Below the pieces are notes generated by a model, which had not been told where the DNA came from, did not search any database, and was given only the letters and a program-made list of their open reading frames with translations. A DNA stretch of 5,102 nucleotides from CAZXNF01 sp050741255 (GTDB lineage Bacteria; Pseudomonadota; Gammaproteobacteria; Burkholderiales; SG8-41), in assembly GCA_050741255.1 (NCBI GenBank), contig JBOIEQ010000220.1:1-5102 (forward strand), written 5' to 3'. A program made the position numbers and the translations under genes. This document shows positions 1-5,102 of the stretch, in pieces (within the stretch, counting starts at the first letter, position 1; the number at the start of each line of letters is the position of its first letter).

Positions 1-789
1 GGCGAAGTGATGGTCGGCGGTGAAATGCCCCGCAATCGACCGGCCGAGGATCACGATCAGCATGATCGTGCCCACCGTCACGTGGAAGCCGTGAAACCCG
101 GTCAACATGTAGAACGTGGAGCCGTAGGCGCCAGTCGACAGCTTGAGATTCAGCTCCGAGTAGGCGTGGCCGTACTCGTACATCTGGAAGCCGAGGAAGG
201 TGATGCCGAGCAGGACGGTCGCCGCCAGCCCCCAGATCAGCTGCGAGCGGTTGTTCTTGACCAGGCCCCAGTGGGCGATCGTCACGGTCACGCCGGAGGT
301 GAGCAGGATCGCGGTGTTGAGCGCAGGGATGCCCCACGCGCCCATCGGCGTGAACGGATCGTCTTCCATCCCCGGGCCGGCCACCGGCCATCCCGCGGTA
401 AAGGCGGGCCACAGCAGCTTGTTGTCCAGGTCGCCGAGCCAGGGCACCGACAGGACGCGCATGTAGAACAGCGCACCGAAGAAGGCGGCGAAGAACATCA
501 CCTCCGAGAAGATGAACCAGCTCATGCCCCAGCGGAAGGACAGGTCCACCTGCTTGTTGTACTTGCCGCCTTCCGACTCATGGGCGACGGTAGTGAACCA
601 GCCCACGATCATGTAGGTGAGGATCGCCGCGCCGGCGAGGACCAGCCACTTGCCGCCGTCGGCGCCACCGTCCCCCGTGCCGTTGAACCACAGTGCGGCG
701 CCCAGCGCCATGCAGAACAACGCGGTGGAACCGATCACCGGGTAGTAGGACGGGTTGGGAATGTAGTACTTGGCGGACTGACTCAACAT
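1..789 (-). CDS. coxC: Cytochrome c oxidase subunit III (CoxC/CtaE), 3' end cut by the window edge
   Basis: Subunit III of the aa3-type oxidase, an inner-membrane protein that stabilises the catalytic core and supports proton uptake in subunit I. Reading the minus strand from the ATG at 789-787 gives 263 open codons to the window edge without a stop. It begins MLSQSAKYYIPNPSYYPVIG. Family hallmarks seen are HESEGG (about residues 70-75), FRWGMSWFIFSEVMFF (85-100, with the conserved Glu96 in a membrane helix), NTAILLTSGVTVTIAHW (158-174) and TGFHGFHV (230-237). Several hydrophobic helices are evident, near 20-36, 48-66, 88-110, 155-172, 183-202 and 226-248. Full-length relatives are usually about 285-295 residues, so roughly the last 25-30 residues, including the final helix, lie outside the window. 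This is an edge effect, not a truncation. The start is supported by GGGAGAA at 801-795, with GGAG 7 bases from the ATG. It lies 22 bases after the DUF2970 gene in the same operon. Confidence 0.97.
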   Translation of the reverse strand, partial: MLSQSAKYYIPNPSYYPVIGSTALFCMALGAALWFNGTGDGGADGGKWLVLAGAAILTYMIVGWFTTVAHESEGGKYNKQVDLSFRWGMSWFIFSEVMFFAAFFGALFYMRVLSVPWLGDLDNKLLWPAFTAGWPVAGPGMEDDPFTPMGAWGIPALNTAILLTSGVTVTIAHWGLVKNNRSQLIWGLAATVLLGITFLGFQMYEYGHAYSELNLKLSTGAYGSTFYMLTGFHGFHVTVGTIMLIVILGRSIAGHFTADHHFA

Positions 790-811
790 GCGGCTTCTCC
801 CTGAATGCTTT

Positions 812-1042
812 TCATGCGCCCTGGCTGGCGACGATCCAGCGGGCAAACAATACCAGCCCGACGACCATCGACACCGCGAGCACGATGCCGGTGATGATCA
901 CGTGCACGAGCTTCAACTGCGCGACGTCATGCGCGTGCGCGGCATTGCGCCGGATGCCGAAAAACGACCACAGCACCGCCTTGACGGTCTGCAGGAGCGT
1001 GGCGCTGCGCACCGGGGCGCCGGGTTTCGCGGCATCGGCCAT
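812..1042 (-). CDS. DUF2970 family small membrane protein of the cox operon
   Basis: A 76-residue protein whose sequence matches the DUF2970 family, commonly found between ctaG and coxC in betaproteobacterial oxidase operons. Its biochemical function is not known to me; an accessory or assembly role in the oxidase is inferred from position. The N-terminal half is soluble and carries the family-like stretch LLQTVKAVLWSFFGIRRN (about residues 16-33). The C-terminal half has one strong membrane helix, about residues 46-70 (LVHVIITGIVLAVSMVVGLV). There are two adjacent in-frame ATGs, at 1045-1043 and 1042-1040, overlapping the ctaG stop codon. AAGGGG at 1053-1048 is 2 bases from the first and 5 bases from the second, so I prefer the second. 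Using 1045 instead would add one Met. Translation is probably coupled to ctaG. Confidence 0.85.
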   Translation of the reverse strand: MADAAKPGAPVRSATLLQTVKAVLWSFFGIRRNAAHAHDVAQLKLVHVIITGIVLAVSMVVGLVLFARWIVASQGA

Positions 1043-1611
1043 CATGACCCCTTGCGGCCTTCGATCTCGAAAAACGTGTACGACAGCGTGATCGTGTTCA
1101 CCTCGCCCGGCAGCGCGCGGTCGAGTATGAACTGCACCGGCATCTGGCGGACTTCGCCGGGCGCGAGTGTCTGCTGGGTGAAGCAGAAACACTCGAGCTT
1201 GCGGAAGTGCTTGCCGGCGAGCGGCGGGCCGTAGCTCGGGATCGCCTGGCCGGTGATCGGCCGGGCGCCGTTGTTGCGGACTTCGTAGACCACGGTCGAC
1301 AGTTCGCCCGGGTGCACGCGAAGACTCGCCTCCAGCGGCTTGAACGACCACGGCAGGTCGCTGCGCAGGTTGGAATCGAATTCCACCGTCACCAGCCGCG
1401 TCGTGTCGATCTGGGTGTTGGCGGTATCGCCGGCGGCCACGACATCCGGCTTGATCACGTTGTTGATGCCGGTCGTCTCGCAGATCTTCTGGTACAGCGG
1501 CACCAGGGCGAAGCCGAAGCCGAACATGCCCACGGTGATCACGAGCAGTTTCTTCAGCGTCGTCCGGTTCGCGGACTGCTGCTGCTGCGGTTGTTGCGTG
1601 GCGGCCGTCAT
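1042..1611 (-). CDS. ctaG: Cytochrome c oxidase assembly protein CtaG/Cox11 (CuB chaperone)
   Basis: Membrane-anchored copper chaperone that delivers copper to the CuB site of subunit I. The 189-residue product has a short cytoplasmic N-terminus with a Gln-rich run (TQQPQQQQ, residues 5-12) and one membrane helix at about 20-40 (KLLVITVGMFGFGFALVPLY). A periplasmic beta domain follows. The family copper-binding motif CFCF is at 141-144 (Cys141, Cys143), and the conserved Cys44 sits just after the helix in YQKICETTG. Other Cox11 signatures are VEFDSN (76-81), LPWSFKP (86-92) and the C-terminal TLSYTFFEI (174-182). Length and architecture are normal for bacterial Cox11. The start at 1611 overlaps the stop of the 37-residue gene upstream as ATGA, and no clear Shine-Dalgarno precedes it, so translation is probably coupled. 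It is named here after the Cox11-type CtaG, not the unrelated Bacillus CtaG. Confidence 0.97.
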   Translation of the reverse strand: MTAATQQPQQQQSANRTTLKKLLVITVGMFGFGFALVPLYQKICETTGINNVIKPDVVAAGDTANTQIDTTRLVTVEFDSNLRSDLPWSFKPLEASLRVHPGELSTVVYEVRNNGARPITGQAIPSYGPPLAGKHFRKLECFCFTQQTLAPGEVRQMPVQFILDRALPGEVNTITLSYTFFEIEGRKGS

Positions 1612-1721
1612 CGCAGCACGTAATACTTGATGATCACGCCCATGAAAAAGGTGAGCGCGACGGAAAACAGCACCAGTGCAGTCCGGAGGTTGCTGGTGCG
1701 TTGCTGGGGCGTCTGTTCCAT
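1608..1721 (-). CDS. Cytochrome oxidase small assembly protein, 37 residues
   Basis: A very short gene filling the space between coxA and ctaG. The minus strand from the ATG at 1721-1719 to the TGA at 1610-1608 encodes 37 residues, beginning MEQTPQQRTSNLRTALVLFS and ending in IIKYYVLR. The first 12 residues are polar. Residues about 14-32 form one hydrophobic helix, followed by a basic/aromatic tail. This pattern and position match what is annotated in Betaproteobacteria as cytochrome oxidase small assembly protein; the molecular role is not established to my knowledge. It is by analogy a helper for oxidase biogenesis. The gap to coxA is 25 bases. A weak AGG lies about 9 bases before the ATG. 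Its stop overlaps the ctaG start by four bases (ATGA). The coding reading is supported by the tight fit between neighbours, which leaves no other explanation for this 135-base gap. Confidence 0.85.
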   Translation of the reverse strand: MEQTPQQRTSNLRTALVLFSVALTFFMGVIIKYYVLR

Positions 1722-1746
1722 CGCGCGCGGCCTGTTCTGGCGGTGA

Positions 1747-3336
1747 TTACTTCACCACCGGCGGCGTTTCGAAGCTGTGGTACGGCGGCGGCGACGGCAG
1801 CGTCCACTCGAGACCCTTCGCGCCTTCCCAGACGTTGCTGGAGGCCTGCGGGCCGCCGCGAATGCACTTGATCACGATGTAGAGGAACAGGAGCTGCGTC
1901 AGCCCGAAGCCGAAGGCGCCGACCGAGGCGATCATGTTGAAGTCCGCGAACTGCGGCGAATAGTCCGGGATGCGGCGCGGCATGCCGGCCAGGCCCAGGA
2001 AGTGCATGACGAAGAAGGTCAGGTTGAAGAAGATCATCGACAGCCAGAAATGCAGCTTGCCGAGCGTTTCGTCGTACATGTGCCCGGTCCACTTCGGCAG
2101 CCAGAAGTAGACGCCCGCAAACAGGGCGAACAGCGACCCCGCCACCAGCACGTAGTGGAAGTGCGCCACCACGTAGTAGGTGTCCTGGATCTGGATGTCG
2201 ACCGGCGTGATCGCGCAGACGAGGCCCGTGAAGCCGCCCATCGAGAACACGAAGATGAAGCCGCAGGCGAACAGCATCGGGGTCTCGAAGGTCATCGAGC
2301 CCTTCCACATCGTCGCGATCCAGTTGAACACCTTCACACCCGTGGGCACGGCGATCAGCAGCGTCGCGTACATGAAGTAGAGCTGGGCGGTCGTGGGCAT
2401 GCCGGTGGTGAACATGTGGTGCGCCCACACCATGAACGACAGGATGGCGATCGACGAGGTCGCATAGACCATCGAGGAGTAGCCGAAGAGCGGCTTGCGG
2501 GCGAACGCCGGGATGATTTCCGAGACGATGCCGAAGGCCGGCAGAATCATGATGTAGACCTCGGGGTGCCCGAAGAACCAGAAGATGTGCTGGTACATCA
2601 CCGGATCGCCGCCGCCGGCCGCGTTGAAGAAGGTCGTGCCGAAGTGCCGATCGGTCAGCGTCATGGTGATGGCGCCCGCGAGCACCGGCATCACGGCGAT
2701 CAGCAGGTAGGCGGTGATCAGCCAGGTCCAGACGAACATCGGCATCTTCATCAGCGTCATGCCGGGCGCGCGCATGTTGAGGATGGTGGTCACGATGTTG
2801 ATCGAGCCCATGATCGAGCTCGCGCCCATGATGTGCAGCGCGAAGATCGCAAAGTCCATCCCCGGGCCCATCTGCGTGGTGAGCGGCGCGTAGAGCGTCC
2901 AGCCGGCGGCGGTCGCGCCCCCCGGCATAAAGAAGGAAATGATGAGCAGCGAGGCGGCCGCGGGCAGCAGCCAGAAGCTCCAGTTGTTCATGCGCGCGAA
3001 GGCCATGTCGGGCGCGCCGATCTGCATCGGGATCAGCCAGTTCGCGAAGCCCACGAAGGCCGGCATGATGGCACCGAACACCATGATGACGCCGTGCATG
3101 GTGGTGAGCTGGTTGAAGAATTCCGGCTGCCAGAACTGCAGGCCGGGCTGGAACAGTTCCGCCCGGATGCCGAGCGCCAGCACGCCGCCGATCAGGAACA
3201 TGGTGAAGCTGAACCACAGGTACATCGTGCCGATGTCCTTGTGGTTGGTCGTCGTCAGCCAGCGCTTGATGCCCGTCGGGTGGCCGTGATCGTCGTGGCC
3301 ATGGTCGTGGCCGTGGGTGTCGATGACTGCGCTCAT
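1747..3336 (-). CDS. coxA: Cytochrome c oxidase subunit I (CoxA/CtaD), aa3 type, family A1
   Basis: Catalytic subunit of the proton-pumping oxidase: 12 membrane helices holding heme a and the heme a3-CuB centre where O2 is reduced to water. The 529-residue product has every key residue I looked for. His81 (TMHG) and His394 are heme a ligands, and His392 (AHFHYV) is the heme a3 ligand. His257, His306 and His307 are CuB ligands, with Tyr261 as the cross-linked tyrosine in GHPEVY. D-channel residues are Asp110 (GAPDMAFARMNN) and Glu259, and the K-channel lysine is Lys335 (PTGVK). The Glu in GHPEVY places it in the A1 group. The N-terminus has an unusually His-rich segment (residues 8-19) before the conserved TTNHKDIGT. 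The start at 3336 is backed by GGAGAA at 3346-3341, with GGAG 6 bases from the ATG. It ends in TAA, 25 bases before the small assembly gene. No frameshift or missing segment is seen. Confidence 0.99.
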   Translation of the reverse strand: MSAVIDTHGHDHGHDDHGHPTGIKRWLTTTNHKDIGTMYLWFSFTMFLIGGVLALGIRAELFQPGLQFWQPEFFNQLTTMHGVIMVFGAIMPAFVGFANWLIPMQIGAPDMAFARMNNWSFWLLPAAASLLIISFFMPGGATAAGWTLYAPLTTQMGPGMDFAIFALHIMGASSIMGSINIVTTILNMRAPGMTLMKMPMFVWTWLITAYLLIAVMPVLAGAITMTLTDRHFGTTFFNAAGGGDPVMYQHIFWFFGHPEVYIMILPAFGIVSEIIPAFARKPLFGYSSMVYATSSIAILSFMVWAHHMFTTGMPTTAQLYFMYATLLIAVPTGVKVFNWIATMWKGSMTFETPMLFACGFIFVFSMGGFTGLVCAITPVDIQIQDTYYVVAHFHYVLVAGSLFALFAGVYFWLPKWTGHMYDETLGKLHFWLSMIFFNLTFFVMHFLGLAGMPRRIPDYSPQFADFNMIASVGAFGFGLTQLLFLYIVIKCIRGGPQASSNVWEGAKGLEWTLPSPPPYHSFETPPVVK

Positions 3337-3361
3337 GGCGTTCTCCAGAATTCCGTATGCG

Positions 3362-4507
3362 TTACTTGCGGGCGGCCTTGACGTCGGCGGGCGTCACGAC
3401 GGGGTCCTTGCCCTTGCCGGCGTTGGACCAGGCATTGCGCGTATAGGTGATGACGGCCGCGATCTCGACATCCGACAGCTGCTTGAACGGCGCCATGGCG
3501 GTGCCGGGCTTGCCGTTGAGCACGATGTTGATCTGGGCTTCCTTCGGTCCGAGCACCAGTTTCCCGCCGTTCAATGCGGGGAAGGTGCCGGGAATGCCCA
3601 TGCCGGTGGCCTGATGGCAGGCCACGCAGTTCTGCGCGAACACCTTCTCGCCGCGCGCCTTCAGTTCGTCGGCCGTCCACGTCTTGTTCGGGTCGTCGGC
3701 GAGCACCGCCATCTTTTTCTGCTGGTCGCCGACCCAGGCCGCGTACTTCTCGGCCGACAGGACCTCGACCACGATCGGCATGAAGCCGTGGTCCTTGCCG
3801 CACAACTCCGCGCACTGGCCGCGGAAGATGCCTTCGCGGTCGGCCCTGAACCAGGTGTCGCGCACGAAGCCGGGGATGGAGTCTTGCTTGATGCCCAGCG
3901 CGGGCACCCAGAACGCGTGGATCACGTCGTTGGCGGTGGTGATGATGCGGATCTTCTTGCCGACCGGCACCACGAGGTGGTTGTCGACTTCCAGCAGGTA
4001 GTTCTCGCCCTTGGGCGCCTTGCCCGTGATCTGGTCCTGCGGCGTGGCGAGCATGCTGTAGAACGCGATGCCCTGCCCTTCGCCCGTGAGGTAGTCGTAG
4101 CCCCACTTCCACTGGTAGCCGGTGGCCTTGATCGTGATGTCGGGGTTGCTGGTGTCGCGCATCGCGAGGATCGTCTTGGTCGCCGGATACGCCATGCCGA
4201 GCAGGATCACGAAGGGCACGACCGTCCACAGGATCTCGACCGTGGTGTTCTCGTGGAACGGCACCGCCTTGTGGCCGACCGACTTGCGGTGCGCGATGAT
4301 GGCGTAGGTCATGGCGCCGAACACGACCACGAAGATCACCACGATGATCCACATGATGAGCGTATGCAGGTCGTAGATCTGCTGCGCGATCGGCGACTGC
4401 GGCGGCGGCAGGTTGAATCTGGCGAATGCGGCGCCCGGGAGGCCCAGGAGCACGGCCGCGGCTGCGGCGAGGGTGGCGAGGTGATGCCCGATCTTCATGC
4501 GCTTCAT
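3362..4507 (-). CDS. coxB: Cytochrome c oxidase subunit II (CoxB/CtaC) with fused C-terminal cytochrome c domain
   Basis: Electron-entry subunit, anchored in the inner membrane with its cupredoxin and heme c domains in the periplasm. From the ATG at 4507 the product is 381 residues. A signal peptide covers about 1-29 (MKRMKIG, an Ala/Leu core, then GAAFA before RFNLPP). Two membrane helices follow, near 47-71 and 92-109, then the aromatic motif YQWKWGY (131-137). The CuA site is complete: His197 (DVIHAFWVPALG), then Cys232, Glu234, Cys236, His240 and Met243 in CAELCGKDHGFM. A class I cytochrome c domain occupies about 277-359, with CVACH (Cys294, Cys297, His298) and Met338 (GTAMAPF) as probable axial ligand. 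The reading frame stays open upstream to an ATG at 4546, but that would overlap the DUF2244 gene and put 13 residues before the signal peptide. GGGGAA just before 4507 favours the shorter form. An ATG at 4498 is also possible. Confidence 0.97.
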   Translation of the reverse strand: MKRMKIGHHLATLAAAAAVLLGLPGAAFARFNLPPPQSPIAQQIYDLHTLIMWIIVVIFVVVFGAMTYAIIAHRKSVGHKAVPFHENTTVEILWTVVPFVILLGMAYPATKTILAMRDTSNPDITIKATGYQWKWGYDYLTGEGQGIAFYSMLATPQDQITGKAPKGENYLLEVDNHLVVPVGKKIRIITTANDVIHAFWVPALGIKQDSIPGFVRDTWFRADREGIFRGQCAELCGKDHGFMPIVVEVLSAEKYAAWVGDQQKKMAVLADDPNKTWTADELKARGEKVFAQNCVACHQATGMGIPGTFPALNGGKLVLGPKEAQINIVLNGKPGTAMAPFKQLSDVEIAAVITYTRNAWSNAGKGKDPVVTPADVKAARK

Positions 4508-4510
4508 GCG

Positions 4511-4516
4511 TTCCCC
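4511..4516 (-). promoter_or_regulatory. Ribosome binding site deciding the coxB start
   Basis: GGGGAA on the minus strand, 3 bases before the ATG at 4507, with its GGGG 5 bases away. It lies in the 14-base gap after the DUF2244 stop codon. It supports the start at 4507, which gives an ordinary signal peptide, over the longer form from 4546. It is 12 bases from the other candidate ATG at 4498, which is on the far side of usual spacing. Confidence 0.5.
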
Positions 4517-4521
4517 GATTG

Positions 4522-5028
4522 CTAACTTGCGATTCCCGAATCCCACTGCCGGCCTGACCCGTTCCCACCTGCCGCGGCGCGCACCATCTGCCGCCGCAAT
4601 GCCCTAGCCACGTGCGCGCGTTCGTCCGGCGTCATCAGGCGTCCGAACGCAAACGCATTGCCGCGCTCGCGTACCGCGAGCCTGTCGCCGTCCGCCAGTA
4701 CCTGCGCCCACTGCGGATTGAAGCTGCGGCGCTCGACGCGCCGCGCATCCCCGACCTCGATCTCGAGCGCGTTGCCGCGCAGCGTGACCCGCTCGTAATC
4801 CCCGGCGTGCCGCTCGACCCAGCCAAATGCAAATGCCAGGGCCGCCAGCTCTATCCCCGCAAACGGCAGCACGTAGGGCGCACCGGCCAGCGCAAACGCG
4901 CCCGCGATTCCGGTGCAGACCAGCGCGATCCCAGCAAAAGCCAGGCAGCGCGTGGCGGGCGTCAGCGAATTGTTGCGTTGCGCCAACACCGAATATTCAG
5001 TCCCCGTGCCAAGCTCGATGCAGGCCAT
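4522..5028 (-). CDS. DUF2244 domain membrane protein upstream of coxB
   Basis: A 168-residue protein matching the DUF2244 family, a proteobacterial integral membrane family of unknown biochemical function often found beside cytochrome oxidase genes. The short N-terminus has RNNSLTP (residues 18-24), where the family typically has an Arg-Asn-x-Ser-Leu pattern. Two closely spaced membrane helices lie near 26-49 and 52-70, separated by APYVLPFAG (50-58), a family-like turn. The rest is a soluble, probably beta-rich domain (VTLRGNALEIEVG, 81-93; FNPQWAQV, 103-110), then an Arg-rich helix (about 133-150) and a Gly/Ser tail. The start at 5028 is the only in-frame ATG near the N-terminus. CGGA lies 7 bases upstream, a weak ribosome site. 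The TAG stop lies 14 bases before coxB, so it is likely the first gene of the operon inside this window. A role in oxidase biogenesis is inference from neighbourhood only. Confidence 0.85.
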   Translation of the reverse strand: MACIELGTGTEYSVLAQRNNSLTPATRCLAFAGIALVCTGIAGAFALAGAPYVLPFAGIELAALAFAFGWVERHAGDYERVTLRGNALEIEVGDARRVERRSFNPQWAQVLADGDRLAVRERGNAFAFGRLMTPDERAHVARALRRQMVRAAAGGNGSGRQWDSGIAS

Positions 5029-5102
5029 TCACAGGTCCGATGCAAGCGCGGAAAAAAGACTACCAAAGCGGGAAAAACCGCACGGAATTTAGCACATCGG
5101 CC
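5029..5102 (-). promoter_or_regulatory. T-rich leader before the DUF2244 gene, possible operon promoter region
   Basis: This is the only non-coding stretch long enough to hold a promoter for the block, and it is cut by the window edge. On the coding strand it is rich in T runs (near 5073-5077 and 5052-5057), unlike the GC-rich genes. A weak extended -10-like element, TGCTAAATT, lies at 5094-5086, with 4 of 6 matches to TATAAT in its hexamer. Its -35 partner would lie beyond the edge. If used, transcription would start near 5078 and leave a leader of about 50 bases. The match is weak and could be chance. Confidence 0.25.

Noticed and set aside
1..789. coxC lacking its C-terminal helix, as a possible truncated gene
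   Set aside because: The frame is still open at the window edge, so the missing end is simply outside the window.
7..804. A 265-codon open frame on the plus strand at the left edge
   Set aside because: It is the antisense of coxC, whose minus-strand reading gives a clear subunit III protein. The plus-strand product is compositionally biased and has no domain.
1634..3217. Long alternative minus-strand frame inside coxA, and a similar one over coxB (3333-4568)
   Set aside because: These are out-of-frame readings of real genes, giving Arg/His-rich low-complexity products. They arise from high GC content and few stop codons.
1777..3381. A 534-codon open frame on the plus strand opposite coxA
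   Set aside because: The product is an Arg/His/Asp/Glu-rich low-complexity string typical of the antisense of a GC-rich gene. The opposite strand encodes CoxA with all catalytic residues, so this is a shadow.
3317..4525. A 402-codon open frame on the plus strand opposite coxB
   Set aside because: It is the antisense shadow of coxB, with biased His/Asp/Arg composition and no recognisable domain.
5067..5080. Short inverted repeat GCGG-6-CCGC followed by T-rich sequence, as a possible terminator before the DUF2244 gene
   Set aside because: The stem is only 4 base pairs, and the T run is 10 bases or so away and interrupted. This is too weak to call a terminator.
1..5102. Search for tRNA, rRNA, CRISPR, insertion sequences, attachment sites or a defence/novel system
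   Set aside because: Coding density is almost complete with recognisable oxidase genes. No terminal inverted repeats, transposase, repeat-spacer pattern or RNA gene signature was seen.

Overview
The window is one co-directional block on the minus strand. It encodes the core of an aa3-type (heme-copper family A1) cytochrome c oxidase and its copper-insertion helper. In transcription order, from high to low coordinates: a DUF2244 membrane protein (5028-4522), coxB/ctaC subunit II with a fused C-terminal cytochrome c domain (4507-3362), coxA/ctaD subunit I (3336-1747), a 37-residue single-span protein of the cytochrome oxidase small assembly type (1721-1608), ctaG/cox11 CuB chaperone (1611-1042), a DUF2970 membrane protein (1042-812), and coxC/ctaE subunit III (789-1). 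The last gene runs off the left edge of the window.

The DNA is clearly GC-rich with strong G/C at third codon positions. The gene order coxB-coxA-small protein-ctaG-DUF2970-coxC, with a heme c domain fused to subunit II, is typical of Betaproteobacteria (Burkholderiales, Rhodocyclales, Nitrosomonadales types). The genus cannot be resolved from the sequence by eye. The window looks chromosomal and housekeeping. I see no mobile element, CRISPR array, tRNA, rRNA or prophage feature.

Spacing is operon-like throughout. There are 14 bases between the DUF2244 gene and coxB, 25 between coxB and coxA, 25 between coxA and the small gene, a 4-base ATGA overlap into ctaG, a stop/start overlap into the DUF2970 gene, and 22 bases before coxC. 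The only stretch with room for a promoter is the T-rich (on the coding strand) 74 bases upstream of the DUF2244 gene at the right edge. No terminator is visible because the operon continues past the left edge.

Functionally, CoxB takes electrons through its heme c and CuA centre and passes them to heme a and the heme a3-CuB site in CoxA, where O2 is reduced and protons are pumped. CoxC stabilises the complex. CtaG delivers copper to CuB. The small protein, the DUF2970 protein and the DUF2244 protein are probable accessory or assembly factors, judged mainly by location. All metal ligands I checked in CoxA, CoxB and CtaG are present, so the oxidase should be functional. I found no convincing previously undescribed system. 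The points most worth a second look are the three poorly characterised small membrane proteins and the histidine-rich N-terminus of CoxA.
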